A DNA stretch of 64,000 nucleotides from JAVBJN01 sp031546985 (GTDB lineage: Bacteria > Bacteroidota > Bacteroidia > Chitinophagales > Chitinophagaceae), in contig JAVBJN010000022.1 of assembly GCA_031546985.1 (NCBI GenBank), positions 62,001 to 126,000 of the forward strand, read 5' to 3'. Below are positions 23,181 to 33,068 of this stretch, one piece after another. Both the position numbers and the translations under genes were made by a program. How positions within the stretch are numbered: the first letter of the stretch is position 1; each line of letters begins with the position of its first letter. The notes under the pieces are model-generated. The model searched no databases and was not told the DNA's origin. It saw only the letters and a program-made list of their open reading frames with translations.

Positions 23181-24692
23181 ATGAAGAAGCAAAAAGGTTT
23201 TATATGGATTGCTGTATTTTTTTCGTTGTACAGCGCAAGCGTAGCGGCACAGCAGAATCTTAAGTTGTATGCCACATTTGGAACGCAGGTTAATACGTTT
23301 AATTCTAGACTCGAAACTGGTGTTTCTCCTACTATTTATTCATTCTCGTTAGGGGCGGGATCTACCTTTAGCATCAAGAGGTTTTTATTAGGCACCGAGT
23401 TTTACTTTTCTAACGGCAGGAACACTAATGCACAAAGCAAACTTGATTATTCTGCCAGGAATTCAACCGTATTTATTGGGTATAAAGTTAACCAGGGCGA
23501 ATCGTTTCAGATAGAGCCGGGTGTTGGAATCAGTTTTTTGCATAACAAAGCGATTGTAAGTAATAAAACGACTTTTGCAACCCGGTACTATACCGCTAAC
23601 AACATTGGATTAACGCCATCGTTTTCCATCTCAAAAAGTAACCGGGCTGGCGTGTTTTATGGTTTAAAAGCAGGGTGCAATTTTACGTTTAACCCTCATG
23701 CCCGTTGGGAAAACGGCGTTGATTTTAAACCTACTGCTATTACAGACAACATGGGTTCATTTTTTATTCAGTTTACTACAGGCGGAATCTTGAATTTAAA
23801 GAAGAAGAAAAGCAATTACTACACCCCCAATATTTTAACTATGACACTACCTGGAAGCAATCACCATACCGTTAGCAACGGCGATGACAAACTTTATACT
23901 ACGATTTATCCCAATGCGGGTAAAGAGACGATAGTGCTGTTGCATGGTGGGCCTGGCTTTCCCAGCGATCTCACAGAGATAGCGGATATTCTGAAAGATA
24001 GTTTTCAAATCATCAGTTTCCACCAGCGGGGTACCCAACAATCGCCGTGTAAATCGGGCCATTACACTATGGCATCTTATTTAAGCGATATAGACAGCGT
24101 GGTTAAGTATTACGAGGTGGAGCAATTTCATCTTTGGGGACACTCATGGGGCGGGCTCTATGCGCAGATTTATGCTAACCAAAATTATGGGAACCTGTTG
24201 AGTTTGTTTTTGTGTTGCCCAGGTTCGGGCACTGGTGCGCAATGGAAGCAGACCGAAAAAGAAGTAATGCAGTTGAATAAATCTAAATGCACAACCTGGC
24301 AGTGGACAAAAATGGGATGGAACAGTATGTTGGGTGCGCTAGGCAGCGATAATGCGTATAAGCATCTTTTTAAACAGGTAATGAAAAACTATAACGACGG
24401 GTTTGTTAATTCGGATGATTTGGGTGTTGATTTTGACAACCTGAAATCGGCACCTATTAACAAAACAAGGCCTGAGATTATTAAGTATCCAATTTTAACC
24501 AAACAGGAAAAACCAGGTTATGCTATAACCATAGTATACGGCGACCAGGATATTTACCAATCCAGTAAAGCATTTGTATTAGATCGTTATCCGACCGCTA
24601 TGGTTGAAACCTTAAAAAATTGCGGACACCTCCCTTGGTTGCATAACCCGGGTGACTATAAGCGGGTATTGCGTGCGCATTATTGTTTATAG
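23181..24692 (+). CDS. Outer-membrane barrel-like domain fused to alpha/beta hydrolase
   Basis: A 503-residue single reading frame made of two parts. Residues 1-23 are a signal peptide (ends V-A-A-Q); about 25-210 look like a small outer-membrane barrel (alternating strands, F-S-L-G-A-G-S, F-I-Q-F-T-T-G-G-I-L near the end). After a Lys/Asn-rich linker comes a proline-iminopeptidase-like alpha/beta hydrolase: L-L-H-G-G-P-G (oxyanion hole, about 253), nucleophile Ser322 in G-H-S-W-G-G, Asp455 or Asp457 and His483 in C-G-H. An internal in-frame ATG (23841, residue 221) could start the hydrolase alone. No frameshift is seen. AT-rich; probably acquired with the Crp-like gene. Confidence 0.75.
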   Translation: MKKQKGFIWIAVFFSLYSASVAAQQNLKLYATFGTQVNTFNSRLETGVSPTIYSFSLGAGSTFSIKRFLLGTEFYFSNGRNTNAQSKLDYSARNSTVFIGYKVNQGESFQIEPGVGISFLHNKAIVSNKTTFATRYYTANNIGLTPSFSISKSNRAGVFYGLKAGCNFTFNPHARWENGVDFKPTAITDNMGSFFIQFTTGGILNLKKKKSNYYTPNILTMTLPGSNHHTVSNGDDKLYTTIYPNAGKETIVLLHGGPGFPSDLTEIADILKDSFQIISFHQRGTQQSPCKSGHYTMASYLSDIDSVVKYYEVEQFHLWGHSWGGLYAQIYANQNYGNLLSLFLCCPGSGTGAQWKQTEKEVMQLNKSKCTTWQWTKMGWNSMLGALGSDNAYKHLFKQVMKNYNDGFVNSDDLGVDFDNLKSAPINKTRPEIIKYPILTKQEKPGYAITIVYGDQDIYQSSKAFVLDRYPTAMVETLKNCGHLPWLHNPGDYKRVLRAHYCL

Positions 24693-24708
24693 TCACTTTG
24701 TTCACACA

Positions 24709-27009
24709 CTAGAACGGATACCCGATAGCCAGGTTAAAAATGATATTCTGGCTGCGCCAATGCGGATCGCCCAGGGCAATCTGGTCAAATACCCAACGGT
24801 CGCCATCGGCCAGCCAGGGTTTGCGTATAGGAATGGCAAAATCGCCGCGGAGCAGCAGGATAGAAAAATCGAGTCGCACACCCACACCCGCATCTACCGC
24901 CAGTTGCTTGTAAAAATCCTTCGAGAATTTACCACCGGGATAGGCAGATTCTGCCCTGTAGTTCCACACGTTACCAGCATCTACAAACAACCCTACCTGG
25001 AAGAACTTGTACACTTTGGTACGCAGCTCGCTACTCAGCTCCAGCTTAAGATCGCCCAGGATCTCTACATAATCGCCTTTGTCCATCAGCTCCTGGGCAT
25101 TAAAGGTACCCGGGCCTACGGTGCGGCTTCTAAAGCCCCGCAAACTACTGTTGCCCCCGCTGAAATACTGCTTTACGTTGGGCAGCCGGTAAGAGTTGCC
25201 GTAGGGAAAGCCCAGACCGAACAGTGCCCGGCTGGCCCAGTTGGTTTTGGGCGTTATAGGTTTAAAGTATCTGAAATCGAGCTGCACTTTTACGTATTGG
25301 GCAAAGTCGGTACCCAGCACCTGTTTAGGCACAAAAGGCGTATCGGTAATGCGCGTGCCCATTATCAAACCCAACAGATTACCCGAAAAATCGGCCAGCC
25401 CGTTAAAGTAAAAATTGGGTCTTTTAGGATGGGTTACATTGGAGTTAAACGTGTATTCGTAGGTTGGGCCAATGATAAGCCCGTTAAACACCAGCGTGTT
25501 GTAGTTGATGATGATGGTCGTGTCTTTATCGATCTGGTTGGTGCGTACATAGTTGATGTTGATGGGGTAAAATTTATGCTCTTTGCGAATCTCTTCTTTC
25601 CAGATATAGCCCATACCAATCTTGAAAGATTGTATGTCGTACAGGCCCTGTTTTACCTGGAACTCGTAGCCGGTTACGAAAGTTGTTTTGGGCGGGAACA
25701 AACTCGAAGGTTTGATCTTGATAAACGGCACAATAAAACGTGGAAACGTGATGCCAATTTCTGTAGACAGTTGGTAAATATTGGGCTGTGAGGTAACATT
25801 GCCGCCGTATTGCATTTCAAAACCGCCATTTACTTTGAGCGAAAGCAACTCGGCTCCCCGGAAGGCATTGCGGTGCCGCCAGCTTACCGTGATCTGGCTG
25901 CCTACACGGCTATCGTTTTTGGTGCTGGCACCTATCTCCAACCGCAGCGATTTGCGGGGGTAGGGTGTAAGGTAATAGTACACATCCATTTGGTCGCTGC
26001 TTACCTGCTCAAACCTGTTTTTTACAAATTTGAAAGTACCGATGTTGATAAGGCGGTTAAGCGCCAGGTTGTGATCGGTAAGGTTATACAAGTCGCCGGA
26101 GGCAAACTGCATAGATTGGGTAAAGATCACCGGTTTGTAACGGTGTCGGGGATCTGAAATGTAAAACCCTCCGTATTTTTCGGCCTTCCGTTTGCTGGTA
26201 TCGCTGTTGTACCGGTCTATGGAATAACCAGGGTAGATGTACACATTCCTGATCGAAAACTGTTTAAATGCCTGGTCTGGTGTTTCGTTGTTTTTAACCC
26301 GAACGTACATATCTACTTCGTAGTCGCCCACAGTACTGTCTATCTGGGCATACAGGTATTCGGGTTTGAAATAATAGTAGCCTGTTTCTTTAAGCGCTTT
26401 ATCGATCCTTTCTCTTTCGCCCTTGATCAGATCGAGGTTGTAAGGAGTGCCCTTTTTGAGCATGGTTTTATCGGCGGTAGCGGCTACGTTTTTGCTCAAT
26501 TGCGAAGTATCGGTAACAAAGGTCACATTGCGGATCTTGTATTGCCGCCCGGTTTTAACATCAAACCTGGCCTCCATCTTTTTACCTTTCACGACAGTGT
26601 CGCCTTTTACAATGGGGTAGAAATACCCTTTGTTTTCGAGCATGTTTTGCATTACCTGGATATTATGCTCCATGCTAAAATCGCTGTCTAGCACCGGAGC
26701 CTGCCCAAATTTATTGCGAAGATTGTACCGCATGCCTTTGCTCCTTTTAGGCTCTCCCGCCAGGTTGTAGGCATACAGTTTAATGCGCATGCCCAGGAAA
26801 CTGCTGTTGGGCTTGGGCCGTATAGAAGATGCCAGTTCGCTTTTAAGGGAACTGCGCTCGCTTTTAGAGGCTTCCTGGTCGGTTATTTTTACGCTGCTGC
26901 CGGTATATAGTTTCTGGTTTCCTTTCAGGTAACGGGTGTTGCTGCAACCCGCCAGCCAGATCGAAAGCGGAACCAGCGCATAAAGTATGTTCAGTTTGGT
27001 TCGGCTCAA
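24709..27009 (-). CDS. tamL: TamA/BamA-like outer-membrane assembly lipoprotein (TamL)
   Basis: A 766-residue Omp85-superfamily protein carrying a lipobox (W-L-A-G-C, Cys22), the hallmark of the Bacteroidota TamL branch. POTRA-like repeats fill about 30-310 (Y-K-I-R-N-V-T-F; F-S-I-R-N-V-Y-I-Y-P-G-Y), and the C-terminal 16-strand barrel ends in F-N-L-A-I-G-Y-P-F. The conserved lid-loop motif appears as S-L-R-G-F-R near 655. With TamB it assembles outer-membrane proteins; its start overlaps the tamB stop by 4 bases, so the two are translationally coupled. Confidence 0.9.
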   Translation of the reverse strand: MSRTKLNILYALVPLSIWLAGCSNTRYLKGNQKLYTGSSVKITDQEASKSERSSLKSELASSIRPKPNSSFLGMRIKLYAYNLAGEPKRSKGMRYNLRNKFGQAPVLDSDFSMEHNIQVMQNMLENKGYFYPIVKGDTVVKGKKMEARFDVKTGRQYKIRNVTFVTDTSQLSKNVAATADKTMLKKGTPYNLDLIKGERERIDKALKETGYYYFKPEYLYAQIDSTVGDYEVDMYVRVKNNETPDQAFKQFSIRNVYIYPGYSIDRYNSDTSKRKAEKYGGFYISDPRHRYKPVIFTQSMQFASGDLYNLTDHNLALNRLINIGTFKFVKNRFEQVSSDQMDVYYYLTPYPRKSLRLEIGASTKNDSRVGSQITVSWRHRNAFRGAELLSLKVNGGFEMQYGGNVTSQPNIYQLSTEIGITFPRFIVPFIKIKPSSLFPPKTTFVTGYEFQVKQGLYDIQSFKIGMGYIWKEEIRKEHKFYPININYVRTNQIDKDTTIIINYNTLVFNGLIIGPTYEYTFNSNVTHPKRPNFYFNGLADFSGNLLGLIMGTRITDTPFVPKQVLGTDFAQYVKVQLDFRYFKPITPKTNWASRALFGLGFPYGNSYRLPNVKQYFSGGNSSLRGFRSRTVGPGTFNAQELMDKGDYVEILGDLKLELSSELRTKVYKFFQVGLFVDAGNVWNYRAESAYPGGKFSKDFYKQLAVDAGVGVRLDFSILLLRGDFAIPIRKPWLADGDRWVFDQIALGDPHWRSQNIIFNLAIGYPF

Positions 27010-30000
27010 GATGGATTGTTTTTGGTGTTAGTCTTGTTTTCTTTCTTCTGTCTTTTGAATAATTCCCTGAACCGGTTGTAATCAAAGGTGATGATAAAGT
27101 TCACCCCGGTTTCTACCACAAATCCGTCTATCACCCCGGTATTCTCTCCCTGCCTGTAGCCCCGCACCATGTACCTGCCATCGGGGGTGAGCTTGTAGTC
27201 GATGGCCAGGTTGCCCGGTATGGAATTGGTAGTGCCGGAGCTGCCGCCCGGTGTACCTTCCAGATCAAAATTGTTGCCAACTGTAACGGTAAGTCTATCG
27301 TTGAACAGTTGTTTGGAGACTTCTACGTTCAGATCCGTCCGCGACTGGGCCGATCCGGTGGTATAATCTTCCTGGCTTTCAAGGTCGAAGTTTACATCAA
27401 ATCCTTTTATGAGGCTGCCCGCCACCTGGTTCATCTGCTCCGATAAGAAACGGCTTACACTTTGCTTGGCTGCAAAAGCCATATCTGTGCCGCCGGAGGT
27501 AAAGGGGGTTTCGGAAATAAAGCGGTTAAGGATAAGCAGTGCAAAAACCTGTTTGTTAAGGTCGGAGGGATTGTTGCGCAGCTCACGCAGTTTGCCTTGC
27601 ACTACCGTTACCGCATCGCCGTTCATGCGGTATCTTTTACCCTCTGGCAGCACAATATCGAAAGTGATATCGGGTTTCATGATCACCCCTTTCATGATGA
27701 GGTGCACTTCAAACGGCAGGCGTTGTTTGTAATAATTGAGCGTACTGGGATCTACCTGGTTTTGTACGAGGTCGTAAGGTGGCGCATCGGCTTCATAAAT
27801 AGCGGTAATGGCAGCCTCTGCATCCAGCGGATTGCCGGAGAAGGTGAGGGTGCTGCCTTTCTGTATTTTGAATTTGCGCTTTACCATGTTGTAGTTAAAC
27901 TGGTAAGAGCCATCCTGTATCTCGTAAGTACCGGTGAGCCCCAGCGTGCCGCCCGCGGTAATATTGGTATTGAGCGCAGCCTCGCCCTGCACCCGCAGAA
28001 AATCGCCCGAAGCCTGGTCTATAATCATGCTCAGGATCGCTTCTTTATCGATGTTTACATTCACATTGATTTCCGATCCGGCAGATACTTTAATGCGATT
28101 GGTATCGGCCGTGGGTGCGGCAACCAACAGTTTATAGCGGGTAGTATCGCTCATGTCTATAAACTCTACCACACCCTTGCGATCTTCAATACCCGGGTTG
28201 CTCTCTGGCAGCACTACCGTAAGGTCGGTGCCTTTGTCGATGGCCAGGTTGCCGTCTATATCCGGAGAGGTCATTTGCCCTTTGATCTTCAGGTTAGACG
28301 AAAGTACGAGGTGGCCGTAAAACAATCTTTTTCTTTCGGCAGGTGCGTCTACAACATGCCAGTTTTTGGCCACAAATTTCAGGTCCAGGTCAAAGTCGCG
28401 GTAGGTTTGCGTAAGAATTTTGCCACTAATGGTTCCTTTGTTTTTAAGACTGTCGTAAATCTCAAAATTATCCATCACAATGCCATCGGGGGTAAAGAGA
28501 ATTTTCTCGTCTGGCATGCTCAACGGTGTACCCAGCATAGTGGGCGTGGTAGTGAGGTTGCTGGTTTGTAAGGTGCCGCGTATAACTGGGGCCGATGTGG
28601 TGCCTTTTACCAGTACATCGCCGGTAATGTTTCCTTTGCTATTCACAATATTGCCACCCGAGAGTCCTTCAAAACTCTTAATGTTAAGGCTGCCCAGCAC
28701 CACATGAAAATCGAAATTATTGTTTTCTACCGGCTCCAGGTAATAGTTGCCGTTTACATTCAGTTTGTTGCCATTGCCATCCAGGGCCAATTGCGCTGCG
28801 TAGGTGTTGTTGTCAGGGTTGTGCACCTCGGCGGTTAGGTTGCCCAGCGTATCGCCATAGGCGGCCAGGTTGTTTAAAGTAAGGTTGGCCTGTATCTTAG
28901 GTTGGGTTCTGTAATTGGCTACTTTGGCATCGGCATTGAGCATACCGGTGAGCAGCAGCGTATCCTGGCTTACCATCGACATAAGCCTGCCCACATCAAG
29001 ATCGCGGATAGAGGCTACCAGTGGCGCGTTGGGCGCGTATGGCTCGCTGTATACTTTAAGCAATTGGCTCTGGTGACTTATTTCCAGGCTTTTTACCATC
29101 AGGTTGGTATCCCAGAGCAGTACCTGGTTGCCAGGGTTTACCGTCCACTCGTCGTAATGCAGCATTAACGGATTGGTAAGGGTAATGCCCAATGTATCGC
29201 CGGTTAGTTTTACTGCGGTGTTAAGGGCAAACTGAGGCTTGCCAATGCTGTCGGTTAAGCCCATGCTGGCCGTAACGGTATTTTGCTGTAAGGTTCCGTT
29301 TAGCGAAGGTTGGTGAAACAGCAGGTTGCCTTGCGCAATGGCATCTGCATCAAACGTATACTGCAACACTTCGGGCGTTTCGGTAATGTTGAGTTTGGCT
29401 TTGTTTACGCTGGTGCCGGAGAAGGTTACGCTGGGTACATCCAGCAGCACGTTCATACTGGCATTGTCCATCGTGGCCGAAAGCAGCAGCGAATCTTTTA
29501 CAGACAGGCCAGGTACTACCGCAGCGAGCAGCGGCGTTTGCCAGATGGCTGCTTTTATATCCAGATCGTAAGTGTCGGGTAGAATGTATTTTGGCGCTTT
29601 GTCTTTTAGCCAATGCTTTTGAATGTGTGCCATAGCCGCATCGCCGATTTTGGTAAGCGGCAGATGCCCTTTTAGCGTAGTGTATACCGAGTTGGCAGAG
29701 AGTATAATGTCCTGGCCTTCGGTCTCCGACGATTTTGCAATTACATACATACTATCCATGTAGTATTTGCTGGTATTGAGCAGTATATCGGTGGTGCGGA
29801 GAATGATAGCGCCTTTGGGATAATCGGGGTTTAGTTCTTTTACCTCAAAAGCTATTTTACTTCTCACTTTAAATGGCTCGCTGTAGTATTTGAGCGCGTA
29901 GAGATCTACACTGTCTATATTCAATGTGCCGGCTATGGATGGGTATTGGGTTGTAAAACCGGCGGTGGCATCGAGCGCAAACCGCGCGTTGTTATCGGTA

Positions 30001-32003
30001 GAAGCGAATTTAAGATCGGCAGTGCCATTGTGGATTTTTCCATTCAGATCCAGGCCGTGGTAGGTGTATTGCTGCAACCGTACAGAAGCGATTTGCCCAT
30101 CAATAGCGGCATTCATGGTTTTAGGATCGAACCCGGTGCCTTTTACTTTAATGAGCCCGGTAACACTACCCATCAGCGAATCCTGACGCAGTATGCGGCC
30201 AATATTGAGATTCAAGGTGCGCAGGGTAAGATCGTAAGATTCGCGGCCTTTGGGCACCAGGCTCATACGGCCGTTAATGGTGGCATTGCCCTCGGTACTT
30301 TCCAGTTTGAGGTTGGGGGCATAACTCATGGTGGTGCCTGCAATGATGCCGCTCAGTTTAAAGCTGGCCGGCAGGCGGAAACTGGCTTGCTGTTCTTTGG
30401 GTATAAACAGGCTCAGGTCCTCGTTGCCGCTGCGAAATTGCGGTATCATAAGCCGGTATTCCAGCTTATCTTCATTGGGCAGCCCACGAAGCTGGCCCGA
30501 CATAAACAGCTCGGTTTGTTTTAAGCCTTTGAGGTACAACTTGCGGATATCGAGCTGGCCCAATGTGCCGGAGGCTATAGTCTCGAACTGGAAAATACCA
30601 TTGGGGTTTTTGGCAAACATATCTTGCTTGGCGAGATCGGGTGCAAACAGCAGGATGTCTTTAACACCCACCTGGCTTTTTACGAGGTTCAGGTTTACCT
30701 GTATAAGCCCCGGATTATTGCCAATGGCCTGTAAAGAAGGATAGCTTACCATCATCTGATCCTGGATAATGGTTTGCGGTGTGCGGGCGTAGAAATTGCG
30801 CAATACCGCTCCTTTGCTGTGGTACAGAAAATCGGTGCGCATGGTTTCCAGGTTGAGGCCGCTCTGCTCTTTTACCGACAGGTTTTTGAGGCTTCCGAAA
30901 ATAGTATCAGTGGCGTAGTAGGTATCGTTTACCAGCAGGTTGCAGTCGCTGATCTTCATGTGGGCATAGTCCAGTCCTTTGGGCATGCGGGGTTTGCTCT
31001 CGTCATCAAAAGCGAAATTGGCCTGTGTAACATTCAGCTCGTTGGCAAAAATGCGCCAGTTGGAAGAAGCACTGGTGTCCGCAGTTGCAGGTTTTTCTGC
31101 TACCGGGCCATTGGACTTGCCCATGCGTACCACCACATTGCTATTGGCGCAGAGCAGCTTTTTAATGGCTATGTACTGCCCTTCGAGGTCAATCACCGAT
31201 GGTTGTACAGATAGCTCACCCAATACTGCCTGGGTAAGCATATTGCTCAGGCGGTCGGTATAGCTGAAATCAATGTCTTTAAGCACAATATTGCCAGCCT
31301 TAAGGTGCAACGGGCTGGATTCAGATGTGGTGGTGTCGGTGGGCAGGTATACACTATCGGCCACCAGCGCGCAGGTGAGGCCTTCTACCGTTAGTTGTTT
31401 AATATCGTAGGTGTTGCGCATGGGGTTGAGCGCGTTTACCCTTACATCGAGGTTGCGCAGCTGCACATCGGTAAGCAGACCACCGCTTACATCGTGGTAG
31501 CGCAGGCGTATGCGTTGCAGCTGGAGTTTATCCAGGGCAAAACTGAGGCCACCGGTGGTATCGGCAGGGGCTTTGGCTACTTCTGGCTTGGAGGTATCGG
31601 GGCTGCCCGCAAATGCGTCTATTATGAACTGGTAGTTGAAATTGGAATCGGGCTTGTTGCGGTACAGGTTGGCGTAAATGTCTTCGAGCACAATTTGCTG
31701 CACCTCTACCTTGCTGTTAATCAATTTCAGCATATTCATATCCACTTTCAGCTTTCCGGCCTGTATAAGGGTGTCGCCGGCCGCATCGCGCACAAAAACG
31801 CCTTCGAGCGACAGCATTTTGGGCAGGGCATAATTGATGCGGGCTATCTGAACCTCTGTCTTGAGTTTGGATTGGAGAAAGGCTACCGCCTTTTTGCGGA
31901 TAAATTCTTTAGCAAAATTGGTTTGCAACAGTAAAACAAGAATAATTACCAGTGTGAGCAATATCCCAACCAACCAGCCTATAATCTTGAGTACTTTACG
32001 CAT
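27006..32003 (-). CDS. tamB: Translocation and assembly module TamB
   Basis: A 1665-residue periplasm-spanning protein. One N-terminal membrane helix (about 10-28) is followed by a very long beta-rich body of AsmA/TamB type (repeated L-x-I-x-G-x-L units) that should form a hydrophobic groove between the two membranes, and the conserved C-terminal DUF490 domain (about 1250-1660; Y-E-I-Q-D-G-S-Y-Q-F-N-Y and V-S-K-Q-L-F-N-D-R-L-T-V). Members act in barrel-protein assembly and phospholipid transport to the outer membrane. It precedes tamL and overlaps it by 4 bases. Confidence 0.92.
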   Translation of the reverse strand: MRKVLKIIGWLVGILLTLVIILVLLLQTNFAKEFIRKKAVAFLQSKLKTEVQIARINYALPKMLSLEGVFVRDAAGDTLIQAGKLKVDMNMLKLINSKVEVQQIVLEDIYANLYRNKPDSNFNYQFIIDAFAGSPDTSKPEVAKAPADTTGGLSFALDKLQLQRIRLRYHDVSGGLLTDVQLRNLDVRVNALNPMRNTYDIKQLTVEGLTCALVADSVYLPTDTTTSESSPLHLKAGNIVLKDIDFSYTDRLSNMLTQAVLGELSVQPSVIDLEGQYIAIKKLLCANSNVVVRMGKSNGPVAEKPATADTSASSNWRIFANELNVTQANFAFDDESKPRMPKGLDYAHMKISDCNLLVNDTYYATDTIFGSLKNLSVKEQSGLNLETMRTDFLYHSKGAVLRNFYARTPQTIIQDQMMVSYPSLQAIGNNPGLIQVNLNLVKSQVGVKDILLFAPDLAKQDMFAKNPNGIFQFETIASGTLGQLDIRKLYLKGLKQTELFMSGQLRGLPNEDKLEYRLMIPQFRSGNEDLSLFIPKEQQASFRLPASFKLSGIIAGTTMSYAPNLKLESTEGNATINGRMSLVPKGRESYDLTLRTLNLNIGRILRQDSLMGSVTGLIKVKGTGFDPKTMNAAIDGQIASVRLQQYTYHGLDLNGKIHNGTADLKFASTDNNARFALDATAGFTTQYPSIAGTLNIDSVDLYALKYYSEPFKVRSKIAFEVKELNPDYPKGAIILRTTDILLNTSKYYMDSMYVIAKSSETEGQDIILSANSVYTTLKGHLPLTKIGDAAMAHIQKHWLKDKAPKYILPDTYDLDIKAAIWQTPLLAAVVPGLSVKDSLLLSATMDNASMNVLLDVPSVTFSGTSVNKAKLNITETPEVLQYTFDADAIAQGNLLFHQPSLNGTLQQNTVTASMGLTDSIGKPQFALNTAVKLTGDTLGITLTNPLMLHYDEWTVNPGNQVLLWDTNLMVKSLEISHQSQLLKVYSEPYAPNAPLVASIRDLDVGRLMSMVSQDTLLLTGMLNADAKVANYRTQPKIQANLTLNNLAAYGDTLGNLTAEVHNPDNNTYAAQLALDGNGNKLNVNGNYYLEPVENNNFDFHVVLGSLNIKSFEGLSGGNIVNSKGNITGDVLVKGTTSAPVIRGTLQTSNLTTTPTMLGTPLSMPDEKILFTPDGIVMDNFEIYDSLKNKGTISGKILTQTYRDFDLDLKFVAKNWHVVDAPAERKRLFYGHLVLSSNLKIKGQMTSPDIDGNLAIDKGTDLTVVLPESNPGIEDRKGVVEFIDMSDTTRYKLLVAAPTADTNRIKVSAGSEINVNVNIDKEAILSMIIDQASGDFLRVQGEAALNTNITAGGTLGLTGTYEIQDGSYQFNYNMVKRKFKIQKGSTLTFSGNPLDAEAAITAIYEADAPPYDLVQNQVDPSTLNYYKQRLPFEVHLIMKGVIMKPDITFDIVLPEGKRYRMNGDAVTVVQGKLRELRNNPSDLNKQVFALLILNRFISETPFTSGGTDMAFAAKQSVSRFLSEQMNQVAGSLIKGFDVNFDLESQEDYTTGSAQSRTDLNVEVSKQLFNDRLTVTVGNNFDLEGTPGGSSGTTNSIPGNLAIDYKLTPDGRYMVRGYRQGENTGVIDGFVVETGVNFIITFDYNRFRELFKRQKKENKTNTKNNPS

Positions 32004-32059
32004 CTACAATAATTGAAATTCAGATGCATAATAACAAAATTTTCCCTATTCCTGTTTAA

Positions 32060-32098
32060 AAAAACACCCCGCAAAGTATAAAAAACTTTGCGGGGTGG
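32060..32098 (-). terminator. Terminator after clpP
   Basis: Perfect 13-bp stem CACCCCGCAAAGT (32065-32077) with its inverse at 32085-32097; T-run on the minus-strand side. It separates clpP from tamB. Confidence 0.92.
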
Positions 32099-32123
32099 GC
32101 CTGTTTATGAGCTTGTTAGCGTA

Positions 32124-32825
32124 TTAATCTACTTTGTTGGCTTTGCGCGGATTAATCTCCAGCACCTCGTCTACCATACCATAATCTTTAGCTTCGTAAG
32201 CAGTCATCCAGTAATCGCGGTCACTGTCTTTTTCTACCTTGCTGAATTTTTGTCCGGAGTGGCTGGCGATGATTTCGTACAGTTCCTTTTTCAGTTTTCC
32301 GATCTCGCGGGCAGTGATTTCGATATCGCTGGCCTGACCCTCGGCACCGCCCAGTGGCTGGTGAATCATAACACGGCTGTGTTTAAGCGCGGTACGCTTG
32401 CCTTTGGAGCCGGCGCACATCAGCACGGCAGCCATAGAAGCGGCAATACCGGTACAAATGGTGGCTACATCGGGGTTAATAATCTGCATGGTATCGTAAA
32501 TGCCCAGACCGGCGTATACGCTGCCACCAGGGCTGTTCAGGTACATCTGGATATCGCGGTTGCGATCGGTGCTTTCCAGGAACAGGAGCTGCGCCTGTAC
32601 GATGTTGGCTACATAGTCGTTAATAGGCTCGCCCAGGAAAATGATACGGTCCATCATCAGACGGCTGAATACGTCCATGCTGGCTACGTTCAACGGGCGC
32701 TCTTCAATAATGTAAGGCGTGAGGTTCGTCACGTTGCGGTTCATATGTGAAGTAAAGCTGTCTACAGTCAGGCTGCTGATGCCGTGGTGTTTGATGGCAT
32801 ACTTGCGGAACTCGTTGTTATTCAT
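32124..32825 (-). CDS. clpP: ATP-dependent Clp protease proteolytic subunit ClpP
   Basis: A 233-residue serine protease that forms the tetradecameric chamber used with ClpX. Catalytic triad visible: Ser130 in A-A-S-M-A-A, His155 in M-I-H-Q-P, Asp204 in D-R-D-Y-W-M. The N-terminus is about 35 residues longer than in E. coli, possibly a propeptide removed on maturation. It has its own strong promoter and terminator, so it is not co-transcribed with tig even though tig lies just upstream on the same strand. Confidence 0.96.
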   Translation of the reverse strand: MNNNEFRKYAIKHHGISSLTVDSFTSHMNRNVTNLTPYIIEERPLNVASMDVFSRLMMDRIIFLGEPINDYVANIVQAQLLFLESTDRNRDIQMYLNSPGGSVYAGLGIYDTMQIINPDVATICTGIAASMAAVLMCAGSKGKRTALKHSRVMIHQPLGGAEGQASDIEITAREIGKLKKELYEIIASHSGQKFSKVEKDSDRDYWMTAYEAKDYGMVDEVLEINPRKANKVD

Positions 32826-32882
32826 ATTACGTCTGTTTTAGATTTTAATTAATGCTGCTCAGGCAGTTATAAAGTGGTTAGC

Positions 32883-32914
32883 CAAAACTATACCTGAGGC
32901 CATTAGCTGACAAA
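32883..32914 (-). promoter_or_regulatory. clpP promoter, TTTG-N20-TAGTTTTG
   Basis: On the minus strand a -33 TTTG (32911-32914) and a -7 TAGTTTTG (32883-32890) are exactly 20 bases apart, the best Bacteroidota-type promoter in the window, 58 bases before the clpP ATG. Confidence 0.8.
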
Positions 32915-33013
32915 TTATGTAATTGTTGTGACAAAACAACATGAAAGCGTTGGAAATAAGCAAACTAGCCCGGCATAAATGCAGAAGCTGGGCTGCGGCA
33001 GGCAGGTATATAA

Positions 33014-33046
33014 AGAAACAGCCCCCACAATGCTGCGGGGGCTGTT
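33014..33046 (-). terminator. Terminator after tig
   Basis: ACAGCCCCC (33018-33026) pairs with GGGGGCTGT (33037-33045); the minus-strand tail reads TTTCTTTATA. Confidence 0.85.
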
Positions 33047-33068
33047 CGTATCAGTCAATCGTAATTGA

